NCBI RefSeq assembly: GCF_007896435.1
Contig: NZ_VCBL01000001.1
Location: 1,331,345 to 1,395,344 of the forward strand
Direction of reading: 5' to 3'
DNA from: Rummeliibacillus suwonensis
GTDB taxonomy: Bacteria; Bacillota; Bacilli; Bacillales_A; Planococcaceae
DNA length: 64,000 nt
Program-made: the position numbers and the translations under genes
Part shown: positions 9,074-17,901 of the stretch, piece by piece
Position numbering within the stretch: the stretch's first letter is position 1
How the letters are laid out: every line of letters starts with the position of its first letter
Notes under the pieces: generated by a model
What the model was told of the DNA's origin: nothing
Database searches by the model: none
The model's input: the letters and a program-made list of their open reading frames with translations, nothing else

Positions 9074-9102
9074 AGTATTTTAAAATTGCTGCTCTATAGA
9101 TG

Positions 9103-9157
9103 ATAAAGTAAAGCTTCCATCAGTGTGGGGGCTTATTGCCCGTTAACACGGGATAAA
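9103..9157 (-). repeat. Minimal family B repeat copy B10, overlapping a gene end
   Basis: On the minus strand it reads TTTATCCCGTGTTAACGGG, CAATAAG, CCCCCACACTGATGGAAGC and TTTACTTTAT. This is the family B left end joined directly to the family B right end with the middle missing, 55 bp in all. It overlaps the last eight codons of the acetyltransferase gene at 9133-9603 and supplies its stop codon (the TAA in CAATAAG). Confidence 0.75.
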
Positions 9158-9603
9158 TCTTGAGATAATCGAATCATATCTCTACATTGTATACCATTTT
9201 CAAAAATTTCTTCCTCGTAGCGTCTAATGAAAAAATCTATATCCACACCAGTTATCCGAAAACCACATTTTTGATAAAGTGCTAATGGTCCTATACTTGA
9301 ATTGCCTGTTCCAACTTCGATCGTTTTGTATCCCGTTGACTTGGCTGTTTGGATGGCATTCATGATCAATTGTTTTCCGATTCCTTGATTTTGCATAGTT
9401 TCAATAACTGCAATATTGACTAATTCTACAGTTTCAGGTCTTGTTGGGAGCAATACATACACTCCAACGATTTGATGGTTCATGTCTGCTACAAAACAAT
9501 CACCTCTTTGAATATATTCTTCAATAAGAGACTCTGAAGGATCTGCTAGCAACAGTAATTCTATTGGGGGCATTTCGTTTTTCTCTAATTTTCGAATTTT
9601 CAT
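9133..9603 (-). CDS. GNAT family N-acetyltransferase
   Basis: The 156-residue protein has the GNAT core: VELVNIAVIETMQNQGIGKQLIMNAI (about residues 78-103) with the Q-N-Q-G-I-G-K acetyl-CoA loop, then LALYQKCGFRITGVD. It starts within the stop of the MATE gene (ATGA overlap), so the two are translationally coupled; co-acting drug modification and export is possible but unproven. The last residues DLSRVNGQ are encoded by a family B repeat, so the native C terminus has probably been replaced. Confidence 0.87.
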   Translation of the reverse strand: MKIRKLEKNEMPPIELLLLADPSESLIEEYIQRGDCFVADMNHQIVGVYVLLPTRPETVELVNIAVIETMQNQGIGKQLIMNAIQTAKSTGYKTIEVGTGNSSIGPLALYQKCGFRITGVDIDFFIRRYEEEIFENGIQCRDMIRLSQDLSRVNGQ

Positions 9604-10961
9604 ATTTTCTCCTCAAAACGATTATTTTTTTCGTTTACTACATGTAAGATGTGAAGGCGTTTAAGGAAGTACATGGATACGATGAACGCTATCAATGTAC
9701 CAATTGTATTGGCGATCCAAAAGCTATTGAGATCAAATATCGGCAAAAGCAGAGCAGCCATAGCCACTCTTAAGATTAAATCTGACATATTCGAGATTAA
9801 AAATGATTTCATTTTCGCATAGCCACGCAATAAGCTTTCATTGATATTTTTCCAGCCATAGAATAACATCATCACACAGCTATATTTTAAAAAGGTCACA
9901 CCGAATGCAATGGCTGCTGGATATTGTTTTTCATCTATAAAAATAGATACCATTGGCTTTGCAAGAAAGAAATCGAGAGCAACAATGGCGAGAACATAAA
10001 AAGAAACAAACTTCATACAAAAGCGATAGGCCTCTTGAATTCTCTCCGGTTTCTTTGCACCAATATTGACAGAAGCAAATACGGTAAGCGTTTGGCAAAA
10101 TCCAACCGTGATCATCATCAAAAGCATGATCAATTTATTGGCAGCAATATAGCCACTGATGATTTGACTTCCAAAAGGATTAATCAGCGCCTGTAAAATC
10201 AGCATAGAACCTGTGATGACTCCCTGTTGGATCATTAGGGGATATGAGATCGTGAGTAATTTAAAAACTTCAGATTTTGGAAAAATAAATTTTTCTTTCG
10301 CAAAGGGCAAAGCTTTGAGGCGCTTTCTTAAAATCATGACTGTCACAAGCATGCCGAATAGTTGAGCTAATATCGTGGCGATCGCTACACCTTTGACCCC
10401 CATTTGTAATTCTAGTATAAAGAACAAAGTTAAAAAAACATTCAATATGGAAGTAAAGAGTACAACGAGAGAAGGTATTTTTGTGTCTCCCATAGCGATC
10501 AAAATGGCTCTTGAAATATCATAGAGGAAGATAAAAATAAATCCTATACTGTAAAAAGTCAGATAATCACTTGTTAAGCCATGTAGATCCGTTGGAATAT
10601 TAATCAAATAAAAAAACGGTTTTTGCAAAAGAATGAGGATACTGCTTAAAATAATGGCAGTCACACTTGCAAATAGGAGAATGCCCAATGAGCTCCTGAA
10701 GATAGTTTGATATTGCTTTTCACCTATAAATCGTGCGATTAAAACTTCACATCCCATCTCAAGTCCACCAGAGATAATAAGAAAAACCCCAATAATACTT
10801 GCTGCATTGCCAACAGCCGCAAGCTCATCGACTCCTAAAAACTTCCCTACCAGGATCGTATCCACCACAAGATATAGCTGTTGGATCACGAAACTAAAAA
10901 TAATCGGTATGGCGAATGTGATTAAACTTTTTTTGATCGGTGCCTCTGAAAGATCTAGCAT
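9600..10961 (-). CDS. MATE family efflux transporter
   Basis: The 453-residue protein has 12 predicted membrane helices and the two-fold MATE layout. PIIFSFVIQQLYLVVDTILVGKFLG (about residues 18-42) in the first half is the conserved MatE start, with a matching PLMIQQGVITGSMLI segment opening the second half. MATE pumps export cationic drugs or metabolites using Na+ or H+ gradients. It is divergent from a MerR regulator, and its promoter has the long spacer typical of MerR activation. Substrate unknown. Confidence 0.9.
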   Translation of the reverse strand: MLDLSEAPIKKSLITFAIPIIFSFVIQQLYLVVDTILVGKFLGVDELAAVGNAASIIGVFLIISGGLEMGCEVLIARFIGEKQYQTIFRSSLGILLFASVTAIILSSILILLQKPFFYLINIPTDLHGLTSDYLTFYSIGFIFIFLYDISRAILIAMGDTKIPSLVVLFTSILNVFLTLFFILELQMGVKGVAIATILAQLFGMLVTVMILRKRLKALPFAKEKFIFPKSEVFKLLTISYPLMIQQGVITGSMLILQALINPFGSQIISGYIAANKLIMLLMMITVGFCQTLTVFASVNIGAKKPERIQEAYRFCMKFVSFYVLAIVALDFFLAKPMVSIFIDEKQYPAAIAFGVTFLKYSCVMMLFYGWKNINESLLRGYAKMKSFLISNMSDLILRVAMAALLLPIFDLNSFWIANTIGTLIAFIVSMYFLKRLHILHVVNEKNNRFEEKI

Positions 10962-10994
10962 ATTGTATTCTCCTCATCAATTCATTATAATCAC

Positions 10995-11025
10995 ACCATA
11001 AAGTATCCAGTTAGTGGATAGTCAA
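10995..11025 (-). promoter_or_regulatory. MerR-type promoter and operator for the MATE gene
   Basis: On the minus strand TTGACT (11020-11025) and TATGGT (10995-11000) are separated by 19 bp, longer than the normal 17. The spacer contains the dyad TATCCA-N5-TGGATA (11004-11020). A stretched spacer with a central dyad is the hallmark of promoters activated by MerR proteins, and a merR gene starts at 11036 on the other strand. Confidence 0.75.
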
Positions 11026-11035
11026 GGGGAGAATT

Positions 11036-11800
11036 ATGAAAAAAGATAAATATTCAACAGGGCAATTTGCTCAATTATGTCATGTCAATAAAAAAACATT
11101 GTTTTATTATGATCAGATCGATTTGTTCAAACCTGCCATTTTAGATGAAAACGGATATCGTTATTACACAATTGATCAATTGGATGATTTTAGTAGGATT
11201 AAAGCATTGCAATCAGTTGGGCTATCACTAACAGAAATCAAAGAACAATTATACAGCGATACACTTATAGAGGGAATGCAAACACTCTATTCACAAAGGC
11301 GTGCAGTAAAAAATAAAATAAAGCAGCTAAAACAATTAGAAAACCTATTGGATCAAAAATTGTCAGAATTGGAGCATTATATTCAAACGGGTGTTAACAA
11401 AGTATTTTTTGCAGAATATATAGATGAATATTTACTAGTGGACCAACAAACTGCACAGGACGGTTTTATGATGAATTACATGACAGAAGGACATCATGCT
11501 GGAGTCATGCTCCAATATGATCGTACCTCCAAAAAGCTGATCAATATCAGCAAATTTCAAGGGGTAAGAGAAGAAGATCCCTATAATTTCGTGAAAGAAA
11601 AAGGAAAATATGTAGGTATTTATTTTGAAGCGGAAGACGGCCATGTAATGGAAGGGGCACAGCAAGCTTATCAACAAATCTTAGCGGGCAACTATGCAAT
11701 GGAAGACAACATTTTTTTACAGGATATAGCTGTAGATTTTATCAACTTTGCTAATCATTTACCCTTCAGATTAACGGTAAGACTAGCCGAAGAAAAATAA
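11036..11800 (+). CDS. MerR family transcriptional regulator
   Basis: The 254-residue protein opens with the MerR DNA-binding domain: YSTGQFAQLCHVNKKTLFYYDQIDLFKP (about residues 6-33), then NGYRYYTIDQLDDFSRIKALQSVGLSLTEIKEQL. A coiled-coil dimer helix follows (about 85-120). The C-terminal half is a ligand domain, as in BmrR/BltR-type multidrug sensors. Its ribosome site AGGGGAG lies in front of the ATG. Divergence from the MATE pump and the MerR-type operator between them make it the likely activator of that pump, responding to a drug or metabolite. Confidence 0.9.
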   Translation: MKKDKYSTGQFAQLCHVNKKTLFYYDQIDLFKPAILDENGYRYYTIDQLDDFSRIKALQSVGLSLTEIKEQLYSDTLIEGMQTLYSQRRAVKNKIKQLKQLENLLDQKLSELEHYIQTGVNKVFFAEYIDEYLLVDQQTAQDGFMMNYMTEGHHAGVMLQYDRTSKKLINISKFQGVREEDPYNFVKEKGKYVGIYFEAEDGHVMEGAQQAYQQILAGNYAMEDNIFLQDIAVDFINFANHLPFRLTVRLAEEK

Positions 11801-11947
11801 CAAAGAATAAGCAATGGCTCACCAACCCTTTAACCAATTAACACCCATCCTCATTTTTCCATATCATGACACTTGATTTAATAAAATAAATTTTCTGAAA
11901 AATGATTGAATTTAAAAAATAAAAGTGCTATTGTTATATATATTAAA

Positions 11948-11994
11948 ATGAAGTGAAAACTTCATTAATGATAAAAAATAAAGTTTCAACTTCA
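11948..11994 (+). promoter_or_regulatory. Paired operator-like sites before the rpiR gene
   Basis: Two related dyads lie just ahead of the regulator gene: ATGAAGT-GAAA-ACTTCAT (11948-11965, perfect arms) and TAAAGTTTCAACTTCA (11979-11994). Both centre on GAAGT/ACTTC. RpiR-family regulators bind such dyads near their own promoter. The second site ends a few bases before the ribosome binding site, suiting autorepression. Confidence 0.6.
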
Positions 11995-12011
11995 TTTTGG
12001 AGGTAAAAAGC

Positions 12012-12869
12012 ATGTATCAACAATTGATACAGGAGCATTTTCAGCAACTATCGAAAGGGCAAAAAAAGGTAGCTAATTATATTTTGGCGACTCCTCATGA
12101 TGTAGCTTTAAAGTCTGCACAAGAAATTGGTCAGTCTGTTGGAGTAAGTGAAACAACCGTTATTCGTTTTTGCTATGCCATCGAATTATCAGGATATAGT
12201 GAATTGCAATCGATCATTCGAAGTTCGTTTATGCATGGCAAAAGTTCACTAGGCACTTATCTAGCATCAAAAAACAACATTGAGGAGGATGGTAGCTTTC
12301 ATGAAACTGTTATGAAAAAGGATGCATTAAAAATTCAAAAAGTTTCTGAACAGCTAAACAAAGAAGATTTCCAGCATAGCTGCCAACACTTGCATAACGC
12401 CCCCAAAATATATGTACTTGGTTTACGATCTTCCTTTGCGGCTGCTCAATGGCTGGGTTTTACGTTAAATCTACTTCGATCAGATATTTATATGATCGAA
12501 CCACAATCGCAAGATATTATTCAATTATTGAATCATATGCAAAAAGGAGAGGTATTGGTTGTTTTATCATTTCATCGTTACTATAAAGAAACGATTGAGT
12601 TGACACGTATGATAAAGAAAAAAGGGGTTATCATTATTGGGGTCTCTGATACAATCACGGCACCACTTTATCGATATTCTGATTATTATTTTCCTCTTGG
12701 AACTGCTGAAACATCGACAATCGATATGATGCCTGTAGTCATTTCATTTTTGAACACGTTGGTGTCAGGTATGACTAGACAGGAACCAAAACAATATGAG
12801 ATGTATAAAGCACAATACGATAGTGTTGATAGCAGTTTTTTATTTTTAGATGGAGATGATTTTAAGTGA
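12012..12869 (+). CDS. MurR/RpiR family transcriptional regulator
   Basis: The ATG at 12012 is preceded by TTTTGGAGG at proper spacing; an apparent TTG start at 11997 overlaps that site and is rejected. The 285-residue product has the RpiR helix-turn-helix (about residues 1-75: QQLSKGQKKVANYIL, then SAQEIGQSVGVSETTVIRFCYAI) and a SIS sugar-phosphate isomerase-type domain (about 110-250) with IYVLGLRSSFAAAQWLGF and EVLVVLSFHRYYKET. It heads an operon for amino-acid processing, so the ligand may be an amino-acid derivative rather than a sugar phosphate (inference). Its stop overlaps the next start. Confidence 0.9.
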   Translation: MYQQLIQEHFQQLSKGQKKVANYILATPHDVALKSAQEIGQSVGVSETTVIRFCYAIELSGYSELQSIIRSSFMHGKSSLGTYLASKNNIEEDGSFHETVMKKDALKIQKVSEQLNKEDFQHSCQHLHNAPKIYVLGLRSSFAAAQWLGFTLNLLRSDIYMIEPQSQDIIQLLNHMQKGEVLVVLSFHRYYKETIELTRMIKKKGVIIIGVSDTITAPLYRYSDYYFPLGTAETSTIDMMPVVISFLNTLVSGMTRQEPKQYEMYKAQYDSVDSSFLFLDGDDFK

Positions 12870-14005
12870 AACAATTAGTAGAAGAGATCACACCAAAATT
12901 AAAAGAGGTCTTTACATATTTGCATAATCATCCTGAAATAAGCTGGAAAGAAAATAACACAACATTATATGTGCAGCGGTTGCTGCAATCATATGGTTTT
13001 GAACCACATTTAGTAGAGGGTTCAACAGGATTATATGTTGAAATCGGGAACGGAAAACCTGTCATTGGTCTTCGAACGGATATGGATGCGCTCTGGCAAG
13101 AAGTCGATGGTATGTTTCAAGCCAATCATTCATGTGGACATGATGGACATATGACAATGGCAATCGGCACTTTATTGTTGTTACAAAAGTTGCACCATCC
13201 CGAAAACGGCACTATTCGTGTATTATTCCAGCCAGCAGAAGAAAAAGGGCAGGGAGCGCTATATTTTATCGAACAAGGCTTAGTAGACGATATCGATTAT
13301 TTATTTGGCGTCCATGTCAGACCTATTCAAGAATTACAGGATGGTACATTTAGTCCTGCTATCTATCACGGCGCTGCTAGATTAATAACCGGTACTATAA
13401 TAGGCAAAGAAGCTCATGGTGCACGTCCACATCTTGGAAAAAACGCAATTGAAATAGGAGCTTCATTCGTAAATGCATTAGAAAGTATCCATGTCGATCC
13501 GATGATTCCTTCATCGATCAAGCTCACAAAATTCCATGCTGGCAGTTCAGCGAATATCATCCCAGGAAAAGCAGAATTCTGTATCGACGCTCGTTCTCAG
13601 AAGAATGAAGGCATAAATGTGTTGATGAATGATTTTGAAAATGCTGTGGCAGGTGTTGAAAAGCAATATGGTATTCAAATAGAGTATAAGATCGACGCTA
13701 ATATTGCTGCTGCTGAGGTGGATGAGGAAGCGATGCAGTTGATGCGTAAAGCTATTGTGGATACAGTAGGAGAGGAAAATACAAGACCTCCTGTCGTAAC
13801 ACCAGGTGGAGAGGATTTCCATTTTTATACGTTAAAACGTCCGAATATAAAAGCGACGATGCTTGGATTAGGCTGTGGTCTTCATCCTGGTTTGCACCAT
13901 CCTCAAATGACATTTAATCGACAAGCATTGATCACGGGTGTTGAAATATTAACGCGAACAGTATTGAATGCAGTAGCATATGCAAAAGAAAGAAGTGATT
14001 CATAA
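12866..14005 (+). CDS. M20 family metallopeptidase, probable N-acyl/N-succinyl-amino-acid hydrolase
   Basis: The 379-residue enzyme has M20 landmarks: HPEISWKE, GLRTDMDALW with the metal-binding aspartate region, SCGHDGHMTMAIG, PAEEKGQGA with the catalytic and metal glutamates, a dimerisation domain about 180-290 with GKEAHGARPHLGKNAIE, and the late GGEDFHFY and HPGLHHP ligands. These di-zinc enzymes release the amino acid from an N-acyl derivative. Its position next to a GNAT and an N-succinylamino-acid racemase-like enzyme suggests the L-specific desuccinylase step. Starts by ATGA-type overlap with the regulator gene (GTG start) and ends overlapping the GNAT start. Confidence 0.88.
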   Translation: MKQLVEEITPKLKEVFTYLHNHPEISWKENNTTLYVQRLLQSYGFEPHLVEGSTGLYVEIGNGKPVIGLRTDMDALWQEVDGMFQANHSCGHDGHMTMAIGTLLLLQKLHHPENGTIRVLFQPAEEKGQGALYFIEQGLVDDIDYLFGVHVRPIQELQDGTFSPAIYHGAARLITGTIIGKEAHGARPHLGKNAIEIGASFVNALESIHVDPMIPSSIKLTKFHAGSSANIIPGKAEFCIDARSQKNEGINVLMNDFENAVAGVEKQYGIQIEYKIDANIAAAEVDEEAMQLMRKAIVDTVGEENTRPPVVTPGGEDFHFYTLKRPNIKATMLGLGCGLHPGLHHPQMTFNRQALITGVEILTRTVLNAVAYAKERSDS

Positions 14006-14826
14006 TGATTACGTATAAAGTGTTAAAAACAAATGAGGACATGAAAATGGTTCAACAATTGGAACACGAGGTTTGGGGAACATCGCCTATTCCAACCCAT
14101 CAAACTTTGACTGCTGCAAAGCATGGAGGAACAGTGATTGGGGCATTTGATGGCGAGAAGATAGTGGGTTTTAGCTATGGGTTTGCAGGATTTGAAAATG
14201 GACAAGTCTCTCTATGCTCACATATGCTGGGGATTTTACCGGAATACAGAGAATTAGGGATTGGCGCAGAATTAAAACAACAACAAAAAAAATTAGCGAT
14301 TGAAATCGGTTATGAAAAAATGACATGGACATACGATCCATTGCAAACACGTAACGCCTATTTGAATCTGAGCAAATTACATGGGGTATGCGACACATAT
14401 ATTGAAGATTGCTATGGTAAAATGGACGATGGTTTAAATGGCGGTTTGCCATCAGATCGTTTCCAAATAGATTGGTGGCTGACAAGCGATTATGTCAATC
14501 AATTTGAAAAAAGAGTAGAGGATGCACCCACTTTGATAGCGACATGGTCTTACAATGCTCAACATTTGCCGTATTGTGAAGATGAGAACTTCAAGAAAAT
14601 GACGGAATGGAAAGAAACGGCTTATCTAGTACCAGTACCAGCAGATATTACGGAATTAAAAGAGCAAGATTTAGATTTAGCTATTGATTGGCGTATGAAA
14701 ACACGTGCAATCTTTCAAACATTATTCCAAAATGGCTATACTGCGATTGAATTGGTAAAATCATCCGGTGAACCTGTCTATCATTATCTCGTTGTTCAAA
14801 AAAATACAGTGAATATTCCACAATAG
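14005..14826 (+). CDS. GNAT family acyltransferase, candidate D-amino-acid N-succinyltransferase
   Basis: The 273-residue protein belongs to the larger GNAT branch: [17 protein letters not shown], then [31 protein letters not shown] (about residues 72-102) carrying the acyl-CoA loop, then the characteristic [23 protein letters not shown] and later [11 protein letters not shown] segments. Such proteins are regularly encoded beside N-acylamino-acid racemases; in Geobacillus the partner is a succinyl-CoA:D-amino-acid N-succinyltransferase. That specific activity is inferred from context. Start overlaps the M20 stop. Confidence 0.82.
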   Translation: MITYKVLKTNEDMKMVQQLEHEVWGTSPIPTHQTLTAAKHGGTVIGAFDGEKIVGFSYGFAGFENGQVSLCSHMLGILPEYRELGIGAELKQQQKKLAIEIGYEKMTWTYDPLQTRNAYLNLSKLHGVCDTYIEDCYGKMDDGLNGGLPSDRFQIDWWLTSDYVNQFEKRVEDAPTLIATWSYNAQHLPYCEDENFKKMTEWKETAYLVPVPADITELKEQDLDLAIDWRMKTRAIFQTLFQNGYTAIELVKSSGEPVYHYLVVQKNTVNIPQ

Positions 14827-14840
14827 AAAGGATTTTACAA

Positions 14841-15971
14841 GTGAAAATTCAAAATATCAAAATTCGTCAACTAAAAATGAAGATGAAAGCACCCTTTACC
14901 ACAAGTTTTGGCACATTTGTTAATAAAGAGTTCCTTTTATTAGAAGTAACAGATGAACTAGGAAATATAGGCTGGGGAGAATCCGTTGCTTTTGATGCTC
15001 CTTGGTATAGTGAAGAAACTTATAAAACGAACTGGATTATACTAGAAGACTTTCTCATTCCACTAATCAAAGGGAAAGAAATTGGACATCCAGATGAAAT
15101 AAATGAATTATTTGCACCTATCCGTAAAAATAATATGGCAAAATCGACCCTTGAAGGTGCTGTATGGGATTTATATGCAAAACGAACAAATCAAACGTTA
15201 GCCTCTGCACTTGGAGGAGATAAAAAACAGATTGAAGTCGGTATCAGCATAGGAATCCAAAAATCCGTCGATGAATTACTGGCTTTAATAGATGGTTATG
15301 TAAAAGAGGGATATAAACGCATCAAGGTAAAGATCAAACCAGGTTGGGACGTTGATGTGATCCGTGCAATTCGCGAGCGTTTCCCAGATGTCCCGCTCAT
15401 GGCTGATGCTAATTCTGCCTATCGGTTGAAAGATATTGAATTATTAAAGCAACTGGATGAATTTCATTTAATGATGATTGAACAACCGCTTGCTTCAGAT
15501 GATATCATCGATCATGCAACATTACAAAAACAGCTCAAAACACCTATTTGTTTAGATGAGAGTATCCATTCCTTAGAAGATGCACGGAAGGCAGTGGAAC
15601 TTGGAAGCTGCGGCATTATTAATATTAAGATTGGGCGTGTTGGTGGTTTAACTGAAGCGAAAAAGATCCATGATTACTGTCAGTCAAAAGGAATCCCAGT
15701 GTGGTGTGGCGGCATGCTAGAGTCAGGTATCGGGCGAGCTCACAATGTGGCAATTACGACGCTTTCCAACTTTATATTGCCAGGGGATACTGCAGGGTCT
15801 GAACATTATTGGGATCGTGATATTATCAATCCAGAAGTAATCGTGAAGGACGGATATATCACAGTACCGGATCAACCAGGTATTGGCTATGAACCAAACC
15901 TTGAACGTATCGATCAATTGACGGTGAATAAAAAGGAATATAACTTAGCAGATGAAGAGGCGGTTCGATGA
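14841..15971 (+). CDS. N-succinylamino-acid racemase / o-succinylbenzoate synthase (enolase superfamily)
   Basis: The 376-residue enolase-superfamily protein has all catalytic residues: the K-x-K pair K162 and K164, metal ligands D189, E214 and D239, and K263 on the opposite face. The VGISIGIQ and [17 protein letters not shown] segments match the MenC/NSAR group. This group includes enzymes that make o-succinylbenzoate for menaquinone, racemise N-succinyl amino acids, or do both. No other men gene is near, while an M20 hydrolase and a GNAT are in the same operon, so racemase activity is favoured. The start codon follows GAAAGGATTTTACAA; in the sequence it reads GTG at 14841. Confidence 0.88.
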   Translation: MKIQNIKIRQLKMKMKAPFTTSFGTFVNKEFLLLEVTDELGNIGWGESVAFDAPWYSEETYKTNWIILEDFLIPLIKGKEIGHPDEINELFAPIRKNNMAKSTLEGAVWDLYAKRTNQTLASALGGDKKQIEVGISIGIQKSVDELLALIDGYVKEGYKRIKVKIKPGWDVDVIRAIRERFPDVPLMADANSAYRLKDIELLKQLDEFHLMMIEQPLASDDIIDHATLQKQLKTPICLDESIHSLEDARKAVELGSCGIINIKIGRVGGLTEAKKIHDYCQSKGIPVWCGGMLESGIGRAHNVAITTLSNFILPGDTAGSEHYWDRDIINPEVIVKDGYITVPDQPGIGYEPNLERIDQLTVNKKEYNLADEEAVR

Positions 15972-17041
15972 AGAAAAGTATCCAAATGGCAGGGGCATTC
16001 ATCGGCGTCATTGTTGGCGCAGGCTTTGCTTCTGGTCAAGAAATCTTGCAATTTTTCACTAGCTTTGGCTGGTGGGGAGTTGCAGGAACAGCTCTTGCAA
16101 CCGCACTATTTGCATTTCTAGGCATGAATTTAACAACATTAGGGAGTCGCTTGCATGCGACTTCTCATAAAGAAGTTGTCTATCAAATTTGTGGTAAATA
16201 TATTGGAGCTGTTGTAGATTTTGTCATTACATTTTTCTTATTTGGTGTTGCAGTCGTTATGCTAGCAGGTGCAGGTTCCATTTTTGAAAGTCAGTTTGGT
16301 CTTCCAGCCGTGTATGGTAGTTTGTTTATGCTAATCATTACAGTATTAACGCTCATGTTTAATGTTCATAAAATTATTAGTGCGATTAGTGCGATTACAC
16401 CTTTTCTTTTATTATTAGTAGTGATTATTGCGATATATTCTCTTTTTACCACAGATTTAAGTGCTGCTGACATGGATATGTTAGCGAAAAAACAAACTTC
16501 TGGTGCTGCCAATTGGTTCTTAGGAGGATTGCTATATGTATCTTATAATATTGCAGCAGGAGCATCAATGCTAGCCGTTATGGGAGGAGTAGAAAAAAGT
16601 GAAAAAATAGCAAAACATGGCGGGATTTTAGGTGGAGTCGGATTAGGTATTCTTATTTTGCTTATAAATGTCGCAATTTTCACAAAAATAGATCAAATTG
16701 GTGGGGCAGATATGCCAATGCTTCTTTTAGCGACTAAAATGTCACCTGCTATTGGTGTCATTATGGCCATTGCTTTACTTGGTATGATTTATAATACAGC
16801 TGTGGGGATGCTCTATGCATTTACTGCTCGAATCGTACCGTTAGAAAGCAAGCATTTTAAATGGATTGTGTGGGTAATTGGTTTAGCTGGATTCGCCTTA
16901 AGTTTTGTCGGCTTTATCCAACTTGTTAGTGCTGTTTACCCAGCAATGGGTTATTTAGGATTTGTGTTGATCATTTCAATCATTATTGCATGGATTAAAA
17001 ATGTTAAATACTCAAAAGAAAAGATACTCATCCCAAAATAG
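15968..17041 (+). CDS. YkvI family membrane transporter
   Basis: The 357-residue protein has about ten membrane helices and the start [29 protein letters not shown] (about residues 2-30), a signature of YkvI proteins, distant relatives of amino-acid/sodium symporters in the LeuT-like fold. The unwound-helix glycine-rich segment GAGFASGQE is where such proteins hold substrate and ion. It overlaps the racemase stop by four bases and is the last gene of the operon, so it may import the amino acids processed by the enzymes upstream (inference). Confidence 0.85.
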   Translation: MKKSIQMAGAFIGVIVGAGFASGQEILQFFTSFGWWGVAGTALATALFAFLGMNLTTLGSRLHATSHKEVVYQICGKYIGAVVDFVITFFLFGVAVVMLAGAGSIFESQFGLPAVYGSLFMLIITVLTLMFNVHKIISAISAITPFLLLLVVIIAIYSLFTTDLSAADMDMLAKKQTSGAANWFLGGLLYVSYNIAAGASMLAVMGGVEKSEKIAKHGGILGGVGLGILILLINVAIFTKIDQIGGADMPMLLLATKMSPAIGVIMAIALLGMIYNTAVGMLYAFTARIVPLESKHFKWIVWVIGLAGFALSFVGFIQLVSAVYPAMGYLGFVLIISIIIAWIKNVKYSKEKILIPK

Positions 17042-17090
17042 TTTGCTAGTGATTATTCTAAAAACTATTTTTATCATATGCTTTTACAAG

Positions 17091-17388
17091 GGTGTTGATC
17101 ATCCAGTTTTCTCCACAAAATATAGTGTATTCGCTGATTTCCGCTATGGCTTGCTCGCTTTCCTGCGGGCGCGGCTTGAGCCTCCTCGCTTCGCTGCGGG
17201 ATCTCAACTGTTCGCTTTTCCCGCGGGACATTGAATGGACTTCCTGAATCCACACCGCACAAAGGAAATGTGCATACATTTTCGAGGACTCGAGCAAGCC
17301 ACAGCGAAGATCTACATGAATGGAGTTAAAATACATGTTTTTTAGAATCATGCTAAATTTATTACTTATTTTTCCCTAATCAACACAA
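17091..17388 (-). repeat. Family A repeat, copy A2 (no cassette)
   Basis: Left end GGTGTTGATCATCCAGTTTT and right end CCTAATCAACAC match the family A termini. The interior has the GC-rich block with TTCCCGCGGGACATTGAAT, the segment with CACACCGCACAAAGGAAATG, and TCGAGGACTCGAGCAAGCC. Unlike A1, A4 and A5 it has no double-hairpin cassette; CTCCTCGCTTCGCTGCGG stands at that place. It lies between ykvI and the thiamine operon promoter. Reading frames inside (for example 17058-17351 minus) are rejected. Confidence 0.8.
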
Positions 17389-17437
17389 CTGATACTATTA
17401 TTCAATCTTCAACATCTATTAAATTTCAAGTAGGCTA

Positions 17438-17466
17438 TTGAACGATTAAATCGGTAGTGCTATACT
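17438..17466 (+). promoter_or_regulatory. Sigma-A promoter of the thiamine operon
   Basis: TTGAAC (17438-17443) and TATACT (17461-17466) are separated by exactly 17 bp. It lies about 20 bases before the first TPP aptamer, so the transcript would begin just ahead of the riboswitch. Confidence 0.75.
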
Positions 17467-17486
17467 TTGACTTGTAATTTCATACA

Positions 17487-17587
17487 ATAATTGCTAGGAG
17501 AGCTGGTGTTGCCAGCTGAGAGTAGAGCCGTAAGCTCATGATCCTTTTACCTGATCTAGATTATGCTAGCGTAGGGAAGCATTAGGA
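17487..17587 (+). ncRNA. TPP riboswitch 1 (THI element)
   Basis: The hallmark thi-box segments are present: GCCAGCTGAGAG in the P2/P3 region and ACCTGATCTAGATTATGC followed by TAGCGTAGGGAAGC at the 3' side. The bounding P1 helix can form between TAATTGCT and AGCATTA with one bulge. TPP binding would favour the downstream terminator at 17600-17640. It is the first of two aptamers in series. Confidence 0.93.
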
Positions 17588-17599
17588 TATCGCATATAC

Positions 17600-17640
17600 A
17601 CGTCCTTGTTTCCTGAACTTAGGAAGCAAGGACGTTTTTT
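17600..17640 (+). terminator. Terminator of TPP riboswitch 1
   Basis: ACGTCCTTGTTTCCT pairs perfectly with AGGAAGCAAGGACGT apart from one mismatch, around GAACTT, and is followed by T6. It sits 12 bases after the first aptamer, making an independent stop decision before the second riboswitch is transcribed. Confidence 0.9.
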
Positions 17641-17676
17641 ATCTTCTATTCTATGAACAACTAAATATTGGATTGA

Positions 17677-17759
17677 CCACTAGGGGTGCATGTATATGCT
17701 GAGAGAGAAAAACTCAACTCTTATGACCTGATCTAGATAATACTAGCGAAGGGAAGTGG
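17677..17759 (+). ncRNA. TPP riboswitch 2 (THI element)
   Basis: The second aptamer matches the consensus closely: CCACTAGGGGTGC at the 5' side, TGCTGAGAGAG, then GACCTGATCTAGATAATAC and TAGCGAAGGGAAGTGG. P1 is CCACT (17677-17681) with AGTGG (17755-17759). The same AGTGGC can instead pair with GCCACT at 17791-17796, the 5' arm of the terminator, giving a simple ligand-free antiterminator. Confidence 0.95.
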
Positions 17760-17789
17760 CGCTACTTTTGTTATATCGTACAAAATTTT

Positions 17790-17823
17790 AGCCACTTCTT
17801 CGAGCTTGAGAGGTGGCTTTTTG
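17790..17823 (+). terminator. Terminator of TPP riboswitch 2
   Basis: AGCCACTTCT pairs with AGAGGTGGCT (one G-U) around TCGAGCTTG, followed by a T run. Its 5' arm competes with P1 of the second aptamer, explaining TPP control of the tenI-thiF operon. Confidence 0.9.
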
Positions 17824-17901
17824 TATGGGATTGCAACGAAAGGAAGTGAATAAATCGTTATTTTTATTTCAACGTCGGGTGATTCGATATGGAAGAATGG
17901 G

